Assembly: GCA_021647765.1 (NCBI GenBank)
Contig: JAKIUD010000021.1
Coordinates: 1-46,477 of the forward strand
Source of the DNA: Desulfuromusa sp.
GTDB lineage: Bacteria; Desulfobacterota; Desulfuromonadia; Desulfuromonadales; Geopsychrobacteraceae
Length of the DNA stretch: 46,477 nt
Direction: 5' to 3'
This document shows positions 25,191 through 34,053 of the stretch, piece by piece. The translations under genes were made by a program, and so were the position numbers. Below the pieces are notes generated by a model, which was not told the DNA's origin, did not search any database, and saw only the letters and a program-made list of their open reading frames with translations. Position 1 is the first letter of the stretch; every line of letters starts with the position of its first letter.

Positions 25191-25799
25191 TCAGGAGACC
25201 AACGAGCGAAAAATGCCCGTTACTTTGCCAATAATATGAACTTCACCATCACCGACAGAAAGAATCATTGGTTGTAAACGTGAATTTTCCGGTTGCAAGC
25301 GAATGTGTCCGGCTTCTTGGTAAAAACGTTTCAGTGTTACCTCACCATCTATCATAGCAATCACGATATCACCATTATCCGCTGTAGATTGTGGGCAGAC
25401 AACAGCCAGATCACCATCAGCAATCTGCGCCTCAACCATTGAATCCCCGCGCACCCGCAAAACAAAAGAACCAGCTCCTTTGATCAATGCAACATCGACA
25501 TTCAAATAGTCTTCAACATGCTCCAGAGCTTCACTCAAAGGCCCGGCTGCAACAGAACCAACGACAGGCAATGACAAGGAGGAAGAACGGCTAAGGACAA
25601 CGATTCCCCGTGAACTTCCCGGAGTGCGACGAATATAGCCCTTCTTTACTAAAGCTCCCAGATGGCGTAAAACCCCCAGATTTCCCCGGATTTCAAGATG
25701 TGCAGCAATCTCCTGCAGAGTTGGGGCATAACTATGCTGGTTAAGATAATGAACGATAAAATTATAAACCTGCTGTTGGCGGGACGTAAGTTTTGACAT
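25191..25799 (-). CDS. lexA: LexA SOS repressor
   Basis: A 202-residue LexA. The N-terminal winged helix covers about 1-65 (LTSRQQQVYNFI, APTLQEIAAHL). The Ala-Gly cleavage site is at 85-86 (SVAAG), and the catalytic dyad is Ser120 (RGDSM) and Lys157 (EVTLKRF), so self-cleavage should work. Its own promoter region holds a perfect inverted repeat that is probably its operator. Confidence 0.95.
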   Translation of the reverse strand: MSKLTSRQQQVYNFIVHYLNQHSYAPTLQEIAAHLEIRGNLGVLRHLGALVKKGYIRRTPGSSRGIVVLSRSSSLSLPVVGSVAAGPLSEALEHVEDYLNVDVALIKGAGSFVLRVRGDSMVEAQIADGDLAVVCPQSTADNGDIVIAMIDGEVTLKRFYQEAGHIRLQPENSRLQPMILSVGDGEVHIIGKVTGIFRSLVS

Positions 25800-25813
25800 A
25801 ACAGCTCCACAAA

Positions 25814-25857
25814 ATAGTTACCATAAAGTAACTATCACCTTAGATTGGAACTGTCAA
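25814..25857 (-). promoter_or_regulatory. lexA promoter and probable LexA operator
   Basis: On the minus strand a TTGACA box (25852-25857) is followed about 17 bases on by the -10 region, which overlaps the inverted repeat ATAGTTAC-N6-GTAACTAT (25814-25835). The palindrome ends 14 bases before the lexA ATG. Its position over the -10 fits autorepression. The sequence is neither the gamma-proteobacterial CTGT-N8-ACAG box nor an obvious match to the Geobacter type. Confidence 0.75.
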
Positions 25858-25918
25858 GATGAAAATTGAAGAGCCAATAATTGACCTGATTAGCATCAAT
25901 CTTCCACTGTATAAAACC

Positions 25919-26007
25919 CCCTCTCCCCGGCGTGGGAGAGGGTTAGAGAGAGGGGCGAATAGCAACAATCCACCCCCATCCCAACCTTCCCCCGTCAAGG
26001 GGGAAGG
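25919..26007. repeat. Two tandem G/C-rich palindromes
   Basis: Perfect arms CCCTCTCCC/GGGAGAGGG (25919-25942) and CCTTCCCCC/GGGGGAAGG (25985-26007) with short loops, 42 bases apart. This pattern is a common type of intergenic bacterial repeat. It lies between lexA and the next gene. Confidence 0.8.
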
Positions 26008-26058
26008 AGCAACATTCCAAAACACACGATCTAAGCGGAAGATTAGTTGTAATTAGTA

Positions 26059-27957
26059 TTATTGATGGACTACTGTCGCCGGGTGAGGAATCACTTTGGC
26101 AAGGGATTTGTTTTCTGCGGGAACATACTCCGGTACCAATTGTTGAAGTCTTTCTTTAACTCCAGGTAGGTCAAGAGCCTTGGCAGCCGCAAGCAGATCA
26201 TCAATCATTGCCACCAGTTTGTCATGTGCAGGTGTCACAGATTGGGCAATACAAATCTTATTGTGCGGGGTCGGAAGAACCCCTTCATCTGCCAACAACA
26301 ATTCTTCATACAATTTCTCTCCCGGACGCAAACCAGTGTAGACAATTTCGATGTCCTCATGGGGCTGCAACCCGGACAATCTGATTAATTCCTCCGCAAG
26401 GAACTGAATTTTAACCGCTCCTCCCATATCAAACAAGAAAATCTCACCACCACATCCCATACTGCCAGCCTGCAAAACAAGTTGTGTTGCTTCTGGAATC
26501 GTCATAAAGAAACGGGTCACTTCGGGATGGGTGACTGTCACCGGGCCACCTTTTTCGATCTGCTCTTTAAATATGGGAATGACACTGCCATTACTGCCGA
26601 GAACATTACCAAAACGGGTCGTGACAAAACTGGTTTTGCTCTTCTTATTGAGAGATTGAACATACAGTTCAGCAACACGTTTGGTTGTTCCCATGATATT
26701 GGTGGGGCGCACCGCTTTATCCGTAGAAATCATAACAAATTTTTCTACGCCAATATGATCAGCCGCATCAGCCAGCAAGCGCGTCCCCTGAACATTATTA
26801 TTCACCGCTTCGGCCGGGTTCATCTCCATCATCGGCACATGCTTATAAGCCGCAGCATGGAAAATCACTTGCGGCATCTGCTCATCAAAAATAATGTTAA
26901 CCCGCGAACGGTTCCGTACATCACCGATAATCGGTACAACTGGCAACTGTGGATAGAGTTGGGTGAGCTCTTTTTCAATCAAAAACAGCGGGGTTTCGGC
27001 ATTTTCAAACAAAACCAATTTCTGCGGATTAAAACGAGCGACTTGTCGGCAAATTTCACTACCGATACTTCCTCCAGCACCAGTAACCAGAACTCTCTTG
27101 CCCTGGAGATAATGATTGATCTGCACCTCATCCAGAAAGATTGGCTCGCGCCCAAGCAGGTCATTCAAGTCAACATCGCGAATCTGTTGAATTGAGACCC
27201 GTCCATCAATAAGATCACCAACCCCTGGTAATATTCTGAACCTGACATTAGATTCTCGACACCGTGCAACAATGTCCCTGATCTGTTTTCCTGACGCAGA
27301 AGGAATCGCAATAATAATTTCATCCACTCCGTGTTCATTGACGATTCTCTTCAAGTCAACTTGTGACCCAAGAACATTCAACCCCTGAAATAACCCTTTA
27401 CGTTTAACCGGATCATCATCAACAAAACCGATCACATCTAAATCGACGTGCGGATTTGAGCGAACCTCCCGCGCAATGAGCTGTCCAGCATCCCCGGCAC
27501 CAATAATCAGTGCACGTGTCTGCCGCAATTCGGTTCCCTGCCGAAGCGGAAGATAGTGCTCACGAAATGCACGCGTCGCAAAACGAATTCCACCAATCAC
27601 CATAAAACAAAAAATTCCATCAAGGATTAATACTGAGCGTGGAATCTGCTCCAGGCGATAAACAAGCACTGCGTAGACAACAAAAATGACTGAACCCAGA
27701 AAACTTGCCTTAACGATCTGTACCAGATCAGGCATGGACACATAGCGCCACCAGCCTTTAAAACAACCAAATTGCCAGAAGACTACCAATTTGATCACCA
27801 GTACAGCGGGAATGAGAGCACTAATTCTCGACCAATACGGAGAGGGGATTGAAAAATCAAAACGGAGAGCATAAGCCAGAAGAAGAGAACTGATAATAAT
27901 CAGACTCGTCATGATAAAAACAACAATTAAGCGATTACGATAAATTATGTCTTTCAT
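26059..27957 (-). CDS. CapD/WbpM-type nucleotide-sugar 4,6-dehydratase
   Basis: A 632-residue membrane-bound enzyme. Four membrane segments (about 1-130) lead into a CoA-binding-like Rossmann domain (ALIIGAGDAGQLIAREV) and a catalytic short-chain dehydrogenase domain with VTGAGGSIGSEI and TTRFGNVLGSNGSV. The last part includes TGLRPGEKLYEELL. It probably dehydrates UDP-GlcNAc for capsule, LPS O-antigen or glycan synthesis. The usual catalytic YXXXK is altered to STDKAVRPTN, as is normal for this subfamily. GGGGG before the ATG. No polysaccharide cluster surrounds it here. Confidence 0.9.
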   Translation of the reverse strand: MKDIIYRNRLIVVFIMTSLIIISSLLLAYALRFDFSIPSPYWSRISALIPAVLVIKLVVFWQFGCFKGWWRYVSMPDLVQIVKASFLGSVIFVVYAVLVYRLEQIPRSVLILDGIFCFMVIGGIRFATRAFREHYLPLRQGTELRQTRALIIGAGDAGQLIAREVRSNPHVDLDVIGFVDDDPVKRKGLFQGLNVLGSQVDLKRIVNEHGVDEIIIAIPSASGKQIRDIVARCRESNVRFRILPGVGDLIDGRVSIQQIRDVDLNDLLGREPIFLDEVQINHYLQGKRVLVTGAGGSIGSEICRQVARFNPQKLVLFENAETPLFLIEKELTQLYPQLPVVPIIGDVRNRSRVNIIFDEQMPQVIFHAAAYKHVPMMEMNPAEAVNNNVQGTRLLADAADHIGVEKFVMISTDKAVRPTNIMGTTKRVAELYVQSLNKKSKTSFVTTRFGNVLGSNGSVIPIFKEQIEKGGPVTVTHPEVTRFFMTIPEATQLVLQAGSMGCGGEIFLFDMGGAVKIQFLAEELIRLSGLQPHEDIEIVYTGLRPGEKLYEELLLADEGVLPTPHNKICIAQSVTPAHDKLVAMIDDLLAAAKALDLPGVKERLQQLVPEYVPAENKSLAKVIPHPATVVHQ

Positions 27958-28450
27958 ATAGTTCCCCCACCCATAAAAAATTTGACTGTACTTATTATCA
28001 CGAGAAAGCCACTCGTTGAATGTCTGAATTATATGAATATCTTACAGTAAAGTCTATGAAAATATTATGGTTTTGGAGAAGATGCCGGTGGCATCGGCCT
28101 AAACGAATCGGTTGTGGAACTTTACCCTGTTTGACCCGAAACCACCAAGTGGAAATGAAAAAGATCCAGTCAATGCCCGACAGACTAGCAAATTTCCAAT
28201 AATTCCAGAAGGGAAAAGCAGGAAACCTTGGGACACAGAGCAACAGAAAAATCGATTTTCAAGCAGACAACAAAAACAAATAGGGATTCCAAATAGCTAA
28301 TTAACTATCTTAAATCCCTATTTGTTTTTATGGTGAGACGGGCATCAAACTGTTGTCATAACATACTATTTTTATTTTGCTATCGAAGAGAAGAGACCAA
28401 CGACTTACCCCTATTTCTACCCCTAAAAAAATTATGCTACCCCCTGAAGA
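27958..28450. other. Intergenic region with long inverted repeat
   Basis: No gene supported. It holds the CapD promoter side, a GATGCCGGTGGCATC palindrome near 28081, and a perfect 16-bp inverted repeat (28273-28328) listed separately. Confidence 0.6.
28273..28328. repeat. Perfect 16-bp inverted repeat
   Basis: AAAACAAATAGGGATT (28273-28288) and AATCCCTATTTGTTTT (28313-28328) flank 24 bases. It could work as a terminator in either direction because A- and T-runs are at both ends, or mark the end of a decayed mobile element; the pieces of integrase and AbiEii lie on its right. Confidence 0.8.
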
Positions 28451-28509
28451 TCACCCAAGGTTCAACTGCTGCTCCAATGCATCGAGCATTTTGTCAAACT
28501 TCTGCTGGT

Positions 28510-28757
28510 TCTATAAAATAAATCACGCGGATGCTGGCGATCAAGAGTGGCAACCAACTTGCTGGCGTAAAGTTCGTCGGGATCGAGCATCGGTACGGTC
28601 ACTTCTCGCTCAAACATCTCTTCGGCCATTGAGGTCAAAGTACCTTCAACTGGCGGATAAACCGAATCGCGAAAAACATGATTCACTTCAATCTTGACCC
28701 GGGTATCGCCACGACTGACAAAGAGTTTCGTTTCCTGATCGGAACCTGAAGAGGTTC
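28510..28757 (-). pseudogene. AbiEii/AbiGii nucleotidyltransferase toxin fragment
   Basis: On the minus strand a frame reads KLFVSRGDTRVKIEVN, then VFRDSVYPPVE, MAEEMFEREVTVPML and DELYASKLVATLDRQHPRD. This is the middle of an AbiEii-type toxin of an abortive infection system. There is no start and the frame shifts soon after the LFY; both ends of the gene are lost. It is fused directly to the integrase remnant upstream. Confidence 0.72.
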
Positions 28758-29266
28758 TCTTGAAAAGGGTGAATCCAATTATTCTTTAGAGCAAGAGCAA
28801 AGACTCTCTGTAGAGCTGAGTTGTGATTATTGATAGTAGATTTTTTTGGCACACGCCCTAGCCTCTGTACTCTCCACTGATCAAACTCCTGTAACTTCTT
28901 ATAATCGATAGAATCAATATTGATATTGCCGAAAAATGGAATTAAATAACGATCAATCACTCCGACATAATGGCTGAAGGAAACTTTCCCATAACCTGAC
29001 ACGAGCTGGTCTTGGAGTTCTTTTTTAGTAGCCTTGGCGACACTGGAAAAACGCTTTGTGGTGAATGATAGATTATTCTGATCTCTAAAGCGGATTTGAT
29101 CGAATTCCTCGCACGCAACCTTTTTGGCTTCATCCAGATCAATTTTCTTTGTAGAAAGTCTGTGCCATTTTCCGGTAGGTAGTTTGACTCGTGCTTGCCA
29201 TTTAGGCGTATCGTCCCGTTTATACAGGACAACTTGTTTATCTCGATAATGATAAATTTCCGACAT
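28758..29266 (-). pseudogene. Tyrosine integrase, N-terminal fragment
   Basis: About 170 residues with an arm-binding N-terminus and a core-binding SAM-like domain (LDQLVSGYGKVSFSHYV-like region around residue 85-100, then NNHNSALQRVFALALKNNWI). The catalytic half with the R-H-R-Y residues is absent: the frame runs into the AbiEii fragment near 28757. It starts 190 bases from tRNA-Leu, the usual place for an integrase at a tRNA attachment site, so it is probably the remains of an integrated element. Confidence 0.75.
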
Positions 29267-29408
29267 CAACTCTACCTTTTTTGAAAAGTGAACTTGAGAA
29301 AAGTCACCTATAGAATATTGTGCCTATTCCTAAGCTCCTGATAACAAGAAATAACACTGGGCAGTAGCACATTTTGTGCTAAGAGTGTGATAAGAATAAA
29401 TTGAAGAC

Positions 29409-29447
29409 AAAAAAATAATCCCAACAACGTAAGTCATTGGGATTATT
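29409..29447 (-). terminator. Terminator of tRNA-Leu
   Basis: Arms AATAATCCCAA and TTGGGATTATT with a T-run on the minus strand, nine bases after the tRNA CCA end. Confidence 0.9.
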
Positions 29448-29455
29448 AATAATAA

Positions 29456-29542
29456 TGGTACCCGAGACGAGAATCGAACTCGTACAGGATTGCTCCCGAG
29501 GGATTTTAAGTCCCTTGCGTCTACCAGTTCCGCCACCCGGGC
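29456..29542 (-). tRNA. tRNA-Leu (UAA)
   Basis: An 87-base tRNA with encoded CCA. The acceptor GCCCGGG pairs with CTCGGGT, the anticodon stem-loop reads GGGACTTAAAATCCC (anticodon TAA), the T-arm has GTTCGATTC, and a long variable arm is present as in class II tRNAs. Its 3' end faces an integrase fragment. Confidence 0.97.
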
Positions 29543-29553
29543 ACGAGAGTGCT

Positions 29554-29581
29554 ATATTAGTGATTCCTGCTCTACTGTCAA
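29554..29581 (-). promoter_or_regulatory. Promoter of tRNA-Leu
   Basis: TTGACA (29576-29581) and TAATAT (29554-29559) are 16 bases apart on the minus strand, a few bases before the mature tRNA 5' end. Confidence 0.7.
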
Positions 29582-29621
29582 CTTTAAATTACAAGAACTT
29601 GCCAGTTTCCATACAGATTTC

Positions 29622-31007
29622 TCAGAGATCATCCCCAATACCCAGCTTTCCCAACCGATAACGAATTGAACGGAAATTGATTCCCAATAATTCTGCTGCT
29701 TTTTTTCTTACCCCTCCGGATTTTTCCAGCGCCTGAAGAAGAACCGTTCTTTCTAAATCTTCCAACCATTTATCCAGGTCAAAGCCTTCATCAGGAAGAT
29801 TGCCTATCTCACCACAATGGTTATGACTTCTTTTTTTGATCTGCTCCGGCAAACATTCGAGTGTCAATTTGTCTTTTTCGCCAAGCACCACACAGCGTTC
29901 GACCAGATTTTCCAGCTCACGAACATTTCCTGGCCAATCATAATTAAGTAATATTTCTAAAGTCTGTTTTTCAATAGTATATTCATCTTTTCCGGTTAAC
30001 CGCTTATAGAAGTTATTGATTAAAAGCGGGATATCGGCGGTTCTGGCTCGTAACGGAGGAAGCTCGATTGAAACAACGTTTAAACGGTAAAACAGATCTT
30101 CACGAAAGGTTCCTTCTTTGATCATGTCAGATAAGTCCTGATTAGTTGCTGCGACTAACCTGATATTCAATGGGATATTATCCGTTCCACCGACCCGGCG
30201 GAATTCCCGTTCCTGAAGAACTCGCAACAACTTAACCTGCATTCCCATTGGCAGTTCACCAATTTCGTCCAAAAACAAGGTGCCATTGTCGGCAGATTCA
30301 AAAAGTCCTTCTTTTCGCCTATCAGCCCCGGTAAATGCACCTTTTTCATGCCCGAACAACTCGCTTTCAAGTAGATTTTCGGGGATAGCTCCGCAGTTGA
30401 TCGGCACAAATGGATGTTTTTTTCGATCACTGTTCAAATGCAATGCTTTAGCAACCAGTTCTTTCCCGGTGCCACTTTCACCGGTAATCAGGACATTAAC
30501 CTGACTGGGAGCAACCCGCTCCAGAAGTGCGATCAACTTGGACATAGCGGGGCTGGTACCTATCAAACTCTGAAAAGAGAAACGTTGACCAAGTTGCTGC
30601 TTCAGTTGACGATTTTCCTGCTGCAGGTGTTCCCGCTCGAGAGCATTCTTAATCACCAGGCGAATTTCATCATTTTTAAACGGTTTGGTAATATAATCGT
30701 AAGCACCCAACTTCATCGCTGCTACTGCCTCCTCGGTCGAGGAGAAAGCGGTAATCATCATAACCGTAACATCATTATTCTGATCTCGTAGTTGGCGTAA
30801 AAGTTCGATACCGGTCATCTTGGGCATCTGAATATCGGAAATAATCAAATCGTAGCTATTTTCTTGAATCATAGCGAACGCAGCAACCCCATCGGCAGCC
30901 TGCTCAATCTGATACCCTTCACGTTGCAGCAAAATTGCTAACATTTCACGTATGCTGTTTTCATCATCAACAACAAGTATTTTATATTGTTTATTTTGCA
31001 CTGACAT
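29622..31007 (-). CDS. pilR: Type IV pilus sigma54 response regulator PilR
   Basis: A 461-residue NtrC-class regulator: receiver domain with phospho-acceptor Asp58 (LIISDIQMPKMTG), AAA+ domain with Walker A GESGTGKELVA and the sigma54-contact loop GAFTGA, and a C-terminal Fis-type helix-turn-helix (GGVRKKAAELLGINFRSIRY). It activates sigma54 promoters such as pilA. It overlaps the end of pilS, and lies just before tRNA-Leu. In Geobacter the next gene is pilA; here no pilin gene follows. Confidence 0.92.
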   Translation of the reverse strand: MSVQNKQYKILVVDDENSIREMLAILLQREGYQIEQAADGVAAFAMIQENSYDLIISDIQMPKMTGIELLRQLRDQNNDVTVMMITAFSSTEEAVAAMKLGAYDYITKPFKNDEIRLVIKNALEREHLQQENRQLKQQLGQRFSFQSLIGTSPAMSKLIALLERVAPSQVNVLITGESGTGKELVAKALHLNSDRKKHPFVPINCGAIPENLLESELFGHEKGAFTGADRRKEGLFESADNGTLFLDEIGELPMGMQVKLLRVLQEREFRRVGGTDNIPLNIRLVAATNQDLSDMIKEGTFREDLFYRLNVVSIELPPLRARTADIPLLINNFYKRLTGKDEYTIEKQTLEILLNYDWPGNVRELENLVERCVVLGEKDKLTLECLPEQIKKRSHNHCGEIGNLPDEGFDLDKWLEDLERTVLLQALEKSGGVRKKAAELLGINFRSIRYRLGKLGIGDDL

Positions 31008-32640
31008 TTAAAATATCCTCTGCGGTAAACTGTAGTGAAAAGCGAGCCCCGCCAGCGCTCCCCCTATCAACGGTGACGGTTCCCCCATGAGACTCAACAA
31101 CTGAGTAGACTGATGCCAGGCCAAGCCCTGTCCCCCCCTCTTTTGTTGAGAAAAAAGGCTCAAAGATACGCCCCTTGATTTCATCAGAAATTCCCGGGCC
31201 ACTATCTTCAACAATAATGGCAGGAGTAGCTCTTTTTGCGATGCTAAAAATCAACTGTCCCTGTCCCTGCATCGCCTCATAGGCATTAATGGCCAAATCC
31301 CACAGTGCTTGTAATATCAGCCCCTGATCCAAAGTAAGAATAAGTCCACCAGGATAATCCTGAGTGATCTCAATCCTCTCGAAACGCAGGTCAGTAGCAA
31401 GCATATCCACAAGTTGATCGAGGATAGATGCAACATCTACAGGGTCTTTGACTGGTTGTTTTGGTCTGGCAAAGCCAAGAAAATCGGTCAATAACCCATT
31501 GAGCCGATCAGCTTCTCTAACTACAATCCCCATTAAACGGAGATCCTCGGGTTGGACATTTTCAGCTTCCATCAACAATTGTACTGAACCACTGATAGAA
31601 GCAAGGGGATTACGAATTTCATGTGCCATCCCGGCAGCTAAACGACCAACAGCAGCAAGGCGATCGGTTCGTTTTAAATCTTCTTCAATTTTTTTCAACA
31701 GGGTCAAATCCTGAAAGGTCACCAAAATTCCAAGATCTTCTCCCTGACTTCCCTTTGCCCGGGTTGTGGCATAGCCGAGAACCAATTTTTCACCTGTTTT
31801 TCTGTCAAAATAACCTTCGGCACGATTTAATGGTTTTTGGGTCACAGTTGCCCCAACTGCCAACCCTGGAAACATTTCAGAAGCATCCTGATCATAGACA
31901 TCCTGAAGCGACAACCCGGTAATAACCGTAGCGGCTCGGTTAAATGATCGAATTCTTCCCTCTGCATTAATCAACATGAGTCCACTACTGACATGAGACA
32001 GAATTGTCCGATTCATCTTCTCCAATTCAGCATAATCAATAGTTTTACGCTGCAGTTGCTCTTCGCTGTGCCGCCAACGTTCTGCAAGGGTTCCACTGAG
32101 GATTGCTGTCAGAAAAAAAGCGACCCCATGGACAAATATCACCGAAAAAAAAGTACCGTCGGAGGCAGAACGAAACAAATTAAAATAATGGAGATAATTG
32201 AGAAATTGCAGATCAAGTATCCCACCAAATAAAATAACCGCACAGGCAGCTGACAGAACTGTCAAGCGCCGCGACAACAAAAAACTGGCCGAAACAATAA
32301 CCAGAAGATAAGCAAAAGAAAAAACACTTTCGACCCCTCCGGTCAAAAGAATCAAGACAGAAACAAACAGCAGATCCCAGACAATCTGTAGTTGGGAAAA
32401 AAGGTTAGTATTGGATATTTTTTGCAGAAGAAGGGCTGAAATTAATGCTTCAGCATAAGAAATTCCAACGAGCAGAAACAATGGTGGGATTACAGAACGA
32501 TTGACGCTCCCCTGAAGATAAAAAATTGCCGCACCACCAAGCAACAAAGTAATAACCGCAGTTCGACAAATCAGGTACCAGGTCAAACTGCGGTTATCGG
32601 TTTTCATCAATTGTTTTTTTGCAGTCTTCGTTGTGATCAT
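30991..32640 (-). CDS. pilS: Sensor histidine kinase PilS
   Basis: A 549-residue membrane kinase with about six N-terminal hydrophobic segments, a PAS domain in the middle (LMLINAEGRIRSFNRAA), the phospho-acceptor box GMAHEIRNPLASISGS, and the ATPase domain with DSGPGISDEIKGRIFEPFF and GTGLGLASVY. It pairs with PilR (17-base overlap). The start ATG overlaps the end of pilC by one base, showing translational coupling. Confidence 0.92.
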   Translation of the reverse strand: MITTKTAKKQLMKTDNRSLTWYLICRTAVITLLLGGAAIFYLQGSVNRSVIPPLFLLVGISYAEALISALLLQKISNTNLFSQLQIVWDLLFVSVLILLTGGVESVFSFAYLLVIVSASFLLSRRLTVLSAACAVILFGGILDLQFLNYLHYFNLFRSASDGTFFSVIFVHGVAFFLTAILSGTLAERWRHSEEQLQRKTIDYAELEKMNRTILSHVSSGLMLINAEGRIRSFNRAATVITGLSLQDVYDQDASEMFPGLAVGATVTQKPLNRAEGYFDRKTGEKLVLGYATTRAKGSQGEDLGILVTFQDLTLLKKIEEDLKRTDRLAAVGRLAAGMAHEIRNPLASISGSVQLLMEAENVQPEDLRLMGIVVREADRLNGLLTDFLGFARPKQPVKDPVDVASILDQLVDMLATDLRFERIEITQDYPGGLILTLDQGLILQALWDLAINAYEAMQGQGQLIFSIAKRATPAIIVEDSGPGISDEIKGRIFEPFFSTKEGGTGLGLASVYSVVESHGGTVTVDRGSAGGARFSLQFTAEDILNVSAK

Positions 32641-33857
32641 TAACCGCCAACTGTTCCAGCTAGCTTGAAGATTGGCAAATACATTGCGATAACCAAACCA
32701 CCAACTGTTGTCCCTAGAAACAGCATCAGTAACGGTTCCATCATTGCCGTTAAATTTCCAACCGCATCATCGACTTCATCATCATAAAAATCTGCAATTT
32801 TACTCAGCATAGTATCCAAAGCACCGGCCTGTTCTCCAACCTCGATCATCTGACAAACCATCGGCGGGAAAACTCCAGAAGCTTTCAACGGCTCAGCAAT
32901 AGTTTTACCCTCACTGATACTGGATCTCACCTGCGCAATCGCTTTTTCTACGGTTCGGTTACCTGCCGTTTTCCTGACAATTTCCAAACCATCAAGAATT
33001 GGCACACCACTGGAGATCATCGTCGACAGGGTTCGGGAAAATTTAGCTACGGCAACTTTACGGATTAAAATTCCAAAAACTGGCAATTTCAAGGCCCAGT
33101 TATCAATCTTATCCCGCCCTTTATTGGTCGCATAGATTTTTTTAGCTGCAAAAATAGTGAAAACAAACAATCCAATAATCAACAAAATATAATCCTGGAT
33201 AAAATTACTTATATTGATGACTATTTGTGTTGGCAGCGGCAACGCGCCTCCGAAATCAGCAAACATCTTTTCAAAAGCGGGGATGACAAAGATAAGGATA
33301 ACGGCAATGACAACAAGGGCGATACCAATGATCGTTACCGGATAGGTCATGGCACTCTTGACCTGCTTCTTCAGCTTTAACGCCTTTTCAATGTAGACCG
33401 CCAATCGATTTAGAATGGTATCAAGAATCCCACCAACCTCACCAGCTGCTACCAGATTGACATAGAGTTCGTTAAACGCTTTAGGATGTTTTTTCAAAGC
33501 ATCGGCAAAGGTTGACCCCGACTCAACATCTTCTTTTACCTTGAGCAGGACTTCTTTAAACGTTTTATTCTCCTGCTGTGAGGAGAGTATATCCAAGCAC
33601 TGTACCAACGGCAGACCAGCATCAATCATGGTGGCAAACTGCCGGGTAAATACCACAATATCTTTGGTCGTTATTTTAGGCTTCAGAAAACCGATATTAA
33701 TATCTGCATTCAAGCCCTTGCCCGACTCTTTTATTTTATTTGCCTGTACCCCCTGTCGGCGCAGATTGGCCATAGCAGCTGCCTCGCTGACAGCTTCCAT
33801 AGTTCCTTTGGTACTTTTCCCATCTCTTGTCCGACCTGTCCAAACGAATGTTGGCAT
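32640..33857 (-). CDS. pilC: Type IV pilus inner-membrane platform protein PilC
   Basis: A 405-residue GspF/PilC protein with two repeats of the T2SF domain (for example FTRQFATMIDAGLPLVQCL and FSRTLSTMISSGVPILDGL) and three hydrophobic segments. It is the platform on which pilins are assembled. N-terminus MPTFVWTGRTRDGKSTKGTM is typical. A 71-bp repeat copy separates it from pilT. Confidence 0.94.
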   Translation of the reverse strand: MPTFVWTGRTRDGKSTKGTMEAVSEAAAMANLRRQGVQANKIKESGKGLNADINIGFLKPKITTKDIVVFTRQFATMIDAGLPLVQCLDILSSQQENKTFKEVLLKVKEDVESGSTFADALKKHPKAFNELYVNLVAAGEVGGILDTILNRLAVYIEKALKLKKQVKSAMTYPVTIIGIALVVIAVILIFVIPAFEKMFADFGGALPLPTQIVINISNFIQDYILLIIGLFVFTIFAAKKIYATNKGRDKIDNWALKLPVFGILIRKVAVAKFSRTLSTMISSGVPILDGLEIVRKTAGNRTVEKAIAQVRSSISEGKTIAEPLKASGVFPPMVCQMIEVGEQAGALDTMLSKIADFYDDEVDDAVGNLTAMMEPLLMLFLGTTVGGLVIAMYLPIFKLAGTVGG

Positions 33858-33949
33858 GGTCTACCCCTTTCCATTTATCGTTGAATATTCAAACTATGAC
33901 GTTTTTGCAAAAAATAAGAGCAATCTATTCAGCAAACTATAGTAAATTC

Positions 33950-34020
33950 GGGGCTGTCCCGAAGTTTACGAACCACGAAGAACTGTGGCGGTTTGCACTG
34001 CAAAAGCCTGGGACAGCCCC
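33950..34020. repeat. 71-bp palindromic dispersed repeat, copy B
   Basis: Same element as 258-329: ends GGGGCTGTCCC and GGGACAGCCCC, interior with CCACGAAGAACTGTGG and GCAAAAGCCT. It sits between pilC and pilT within the pilus operon and is directly followed by GGGGACAGTCC. Confidence 0.85.
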
Positions 34021-34053
34021 CATGCGGGGACAGTCCGGTTCTGCTGAAGATTA

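Noticed and set aside
28060..28140. Possible cyclic-di-GMP (GEMM) riboswitch upstream of capD
   Set aside because: Some pieces resemble it (GGCCTAAAC), but the conserved GGGACGCAAAGCC core is missing.
27958..29300. CRISPR array
   Set aside because: No regularly spaced repeats anywhere in the window; only isolated inverted repeats.
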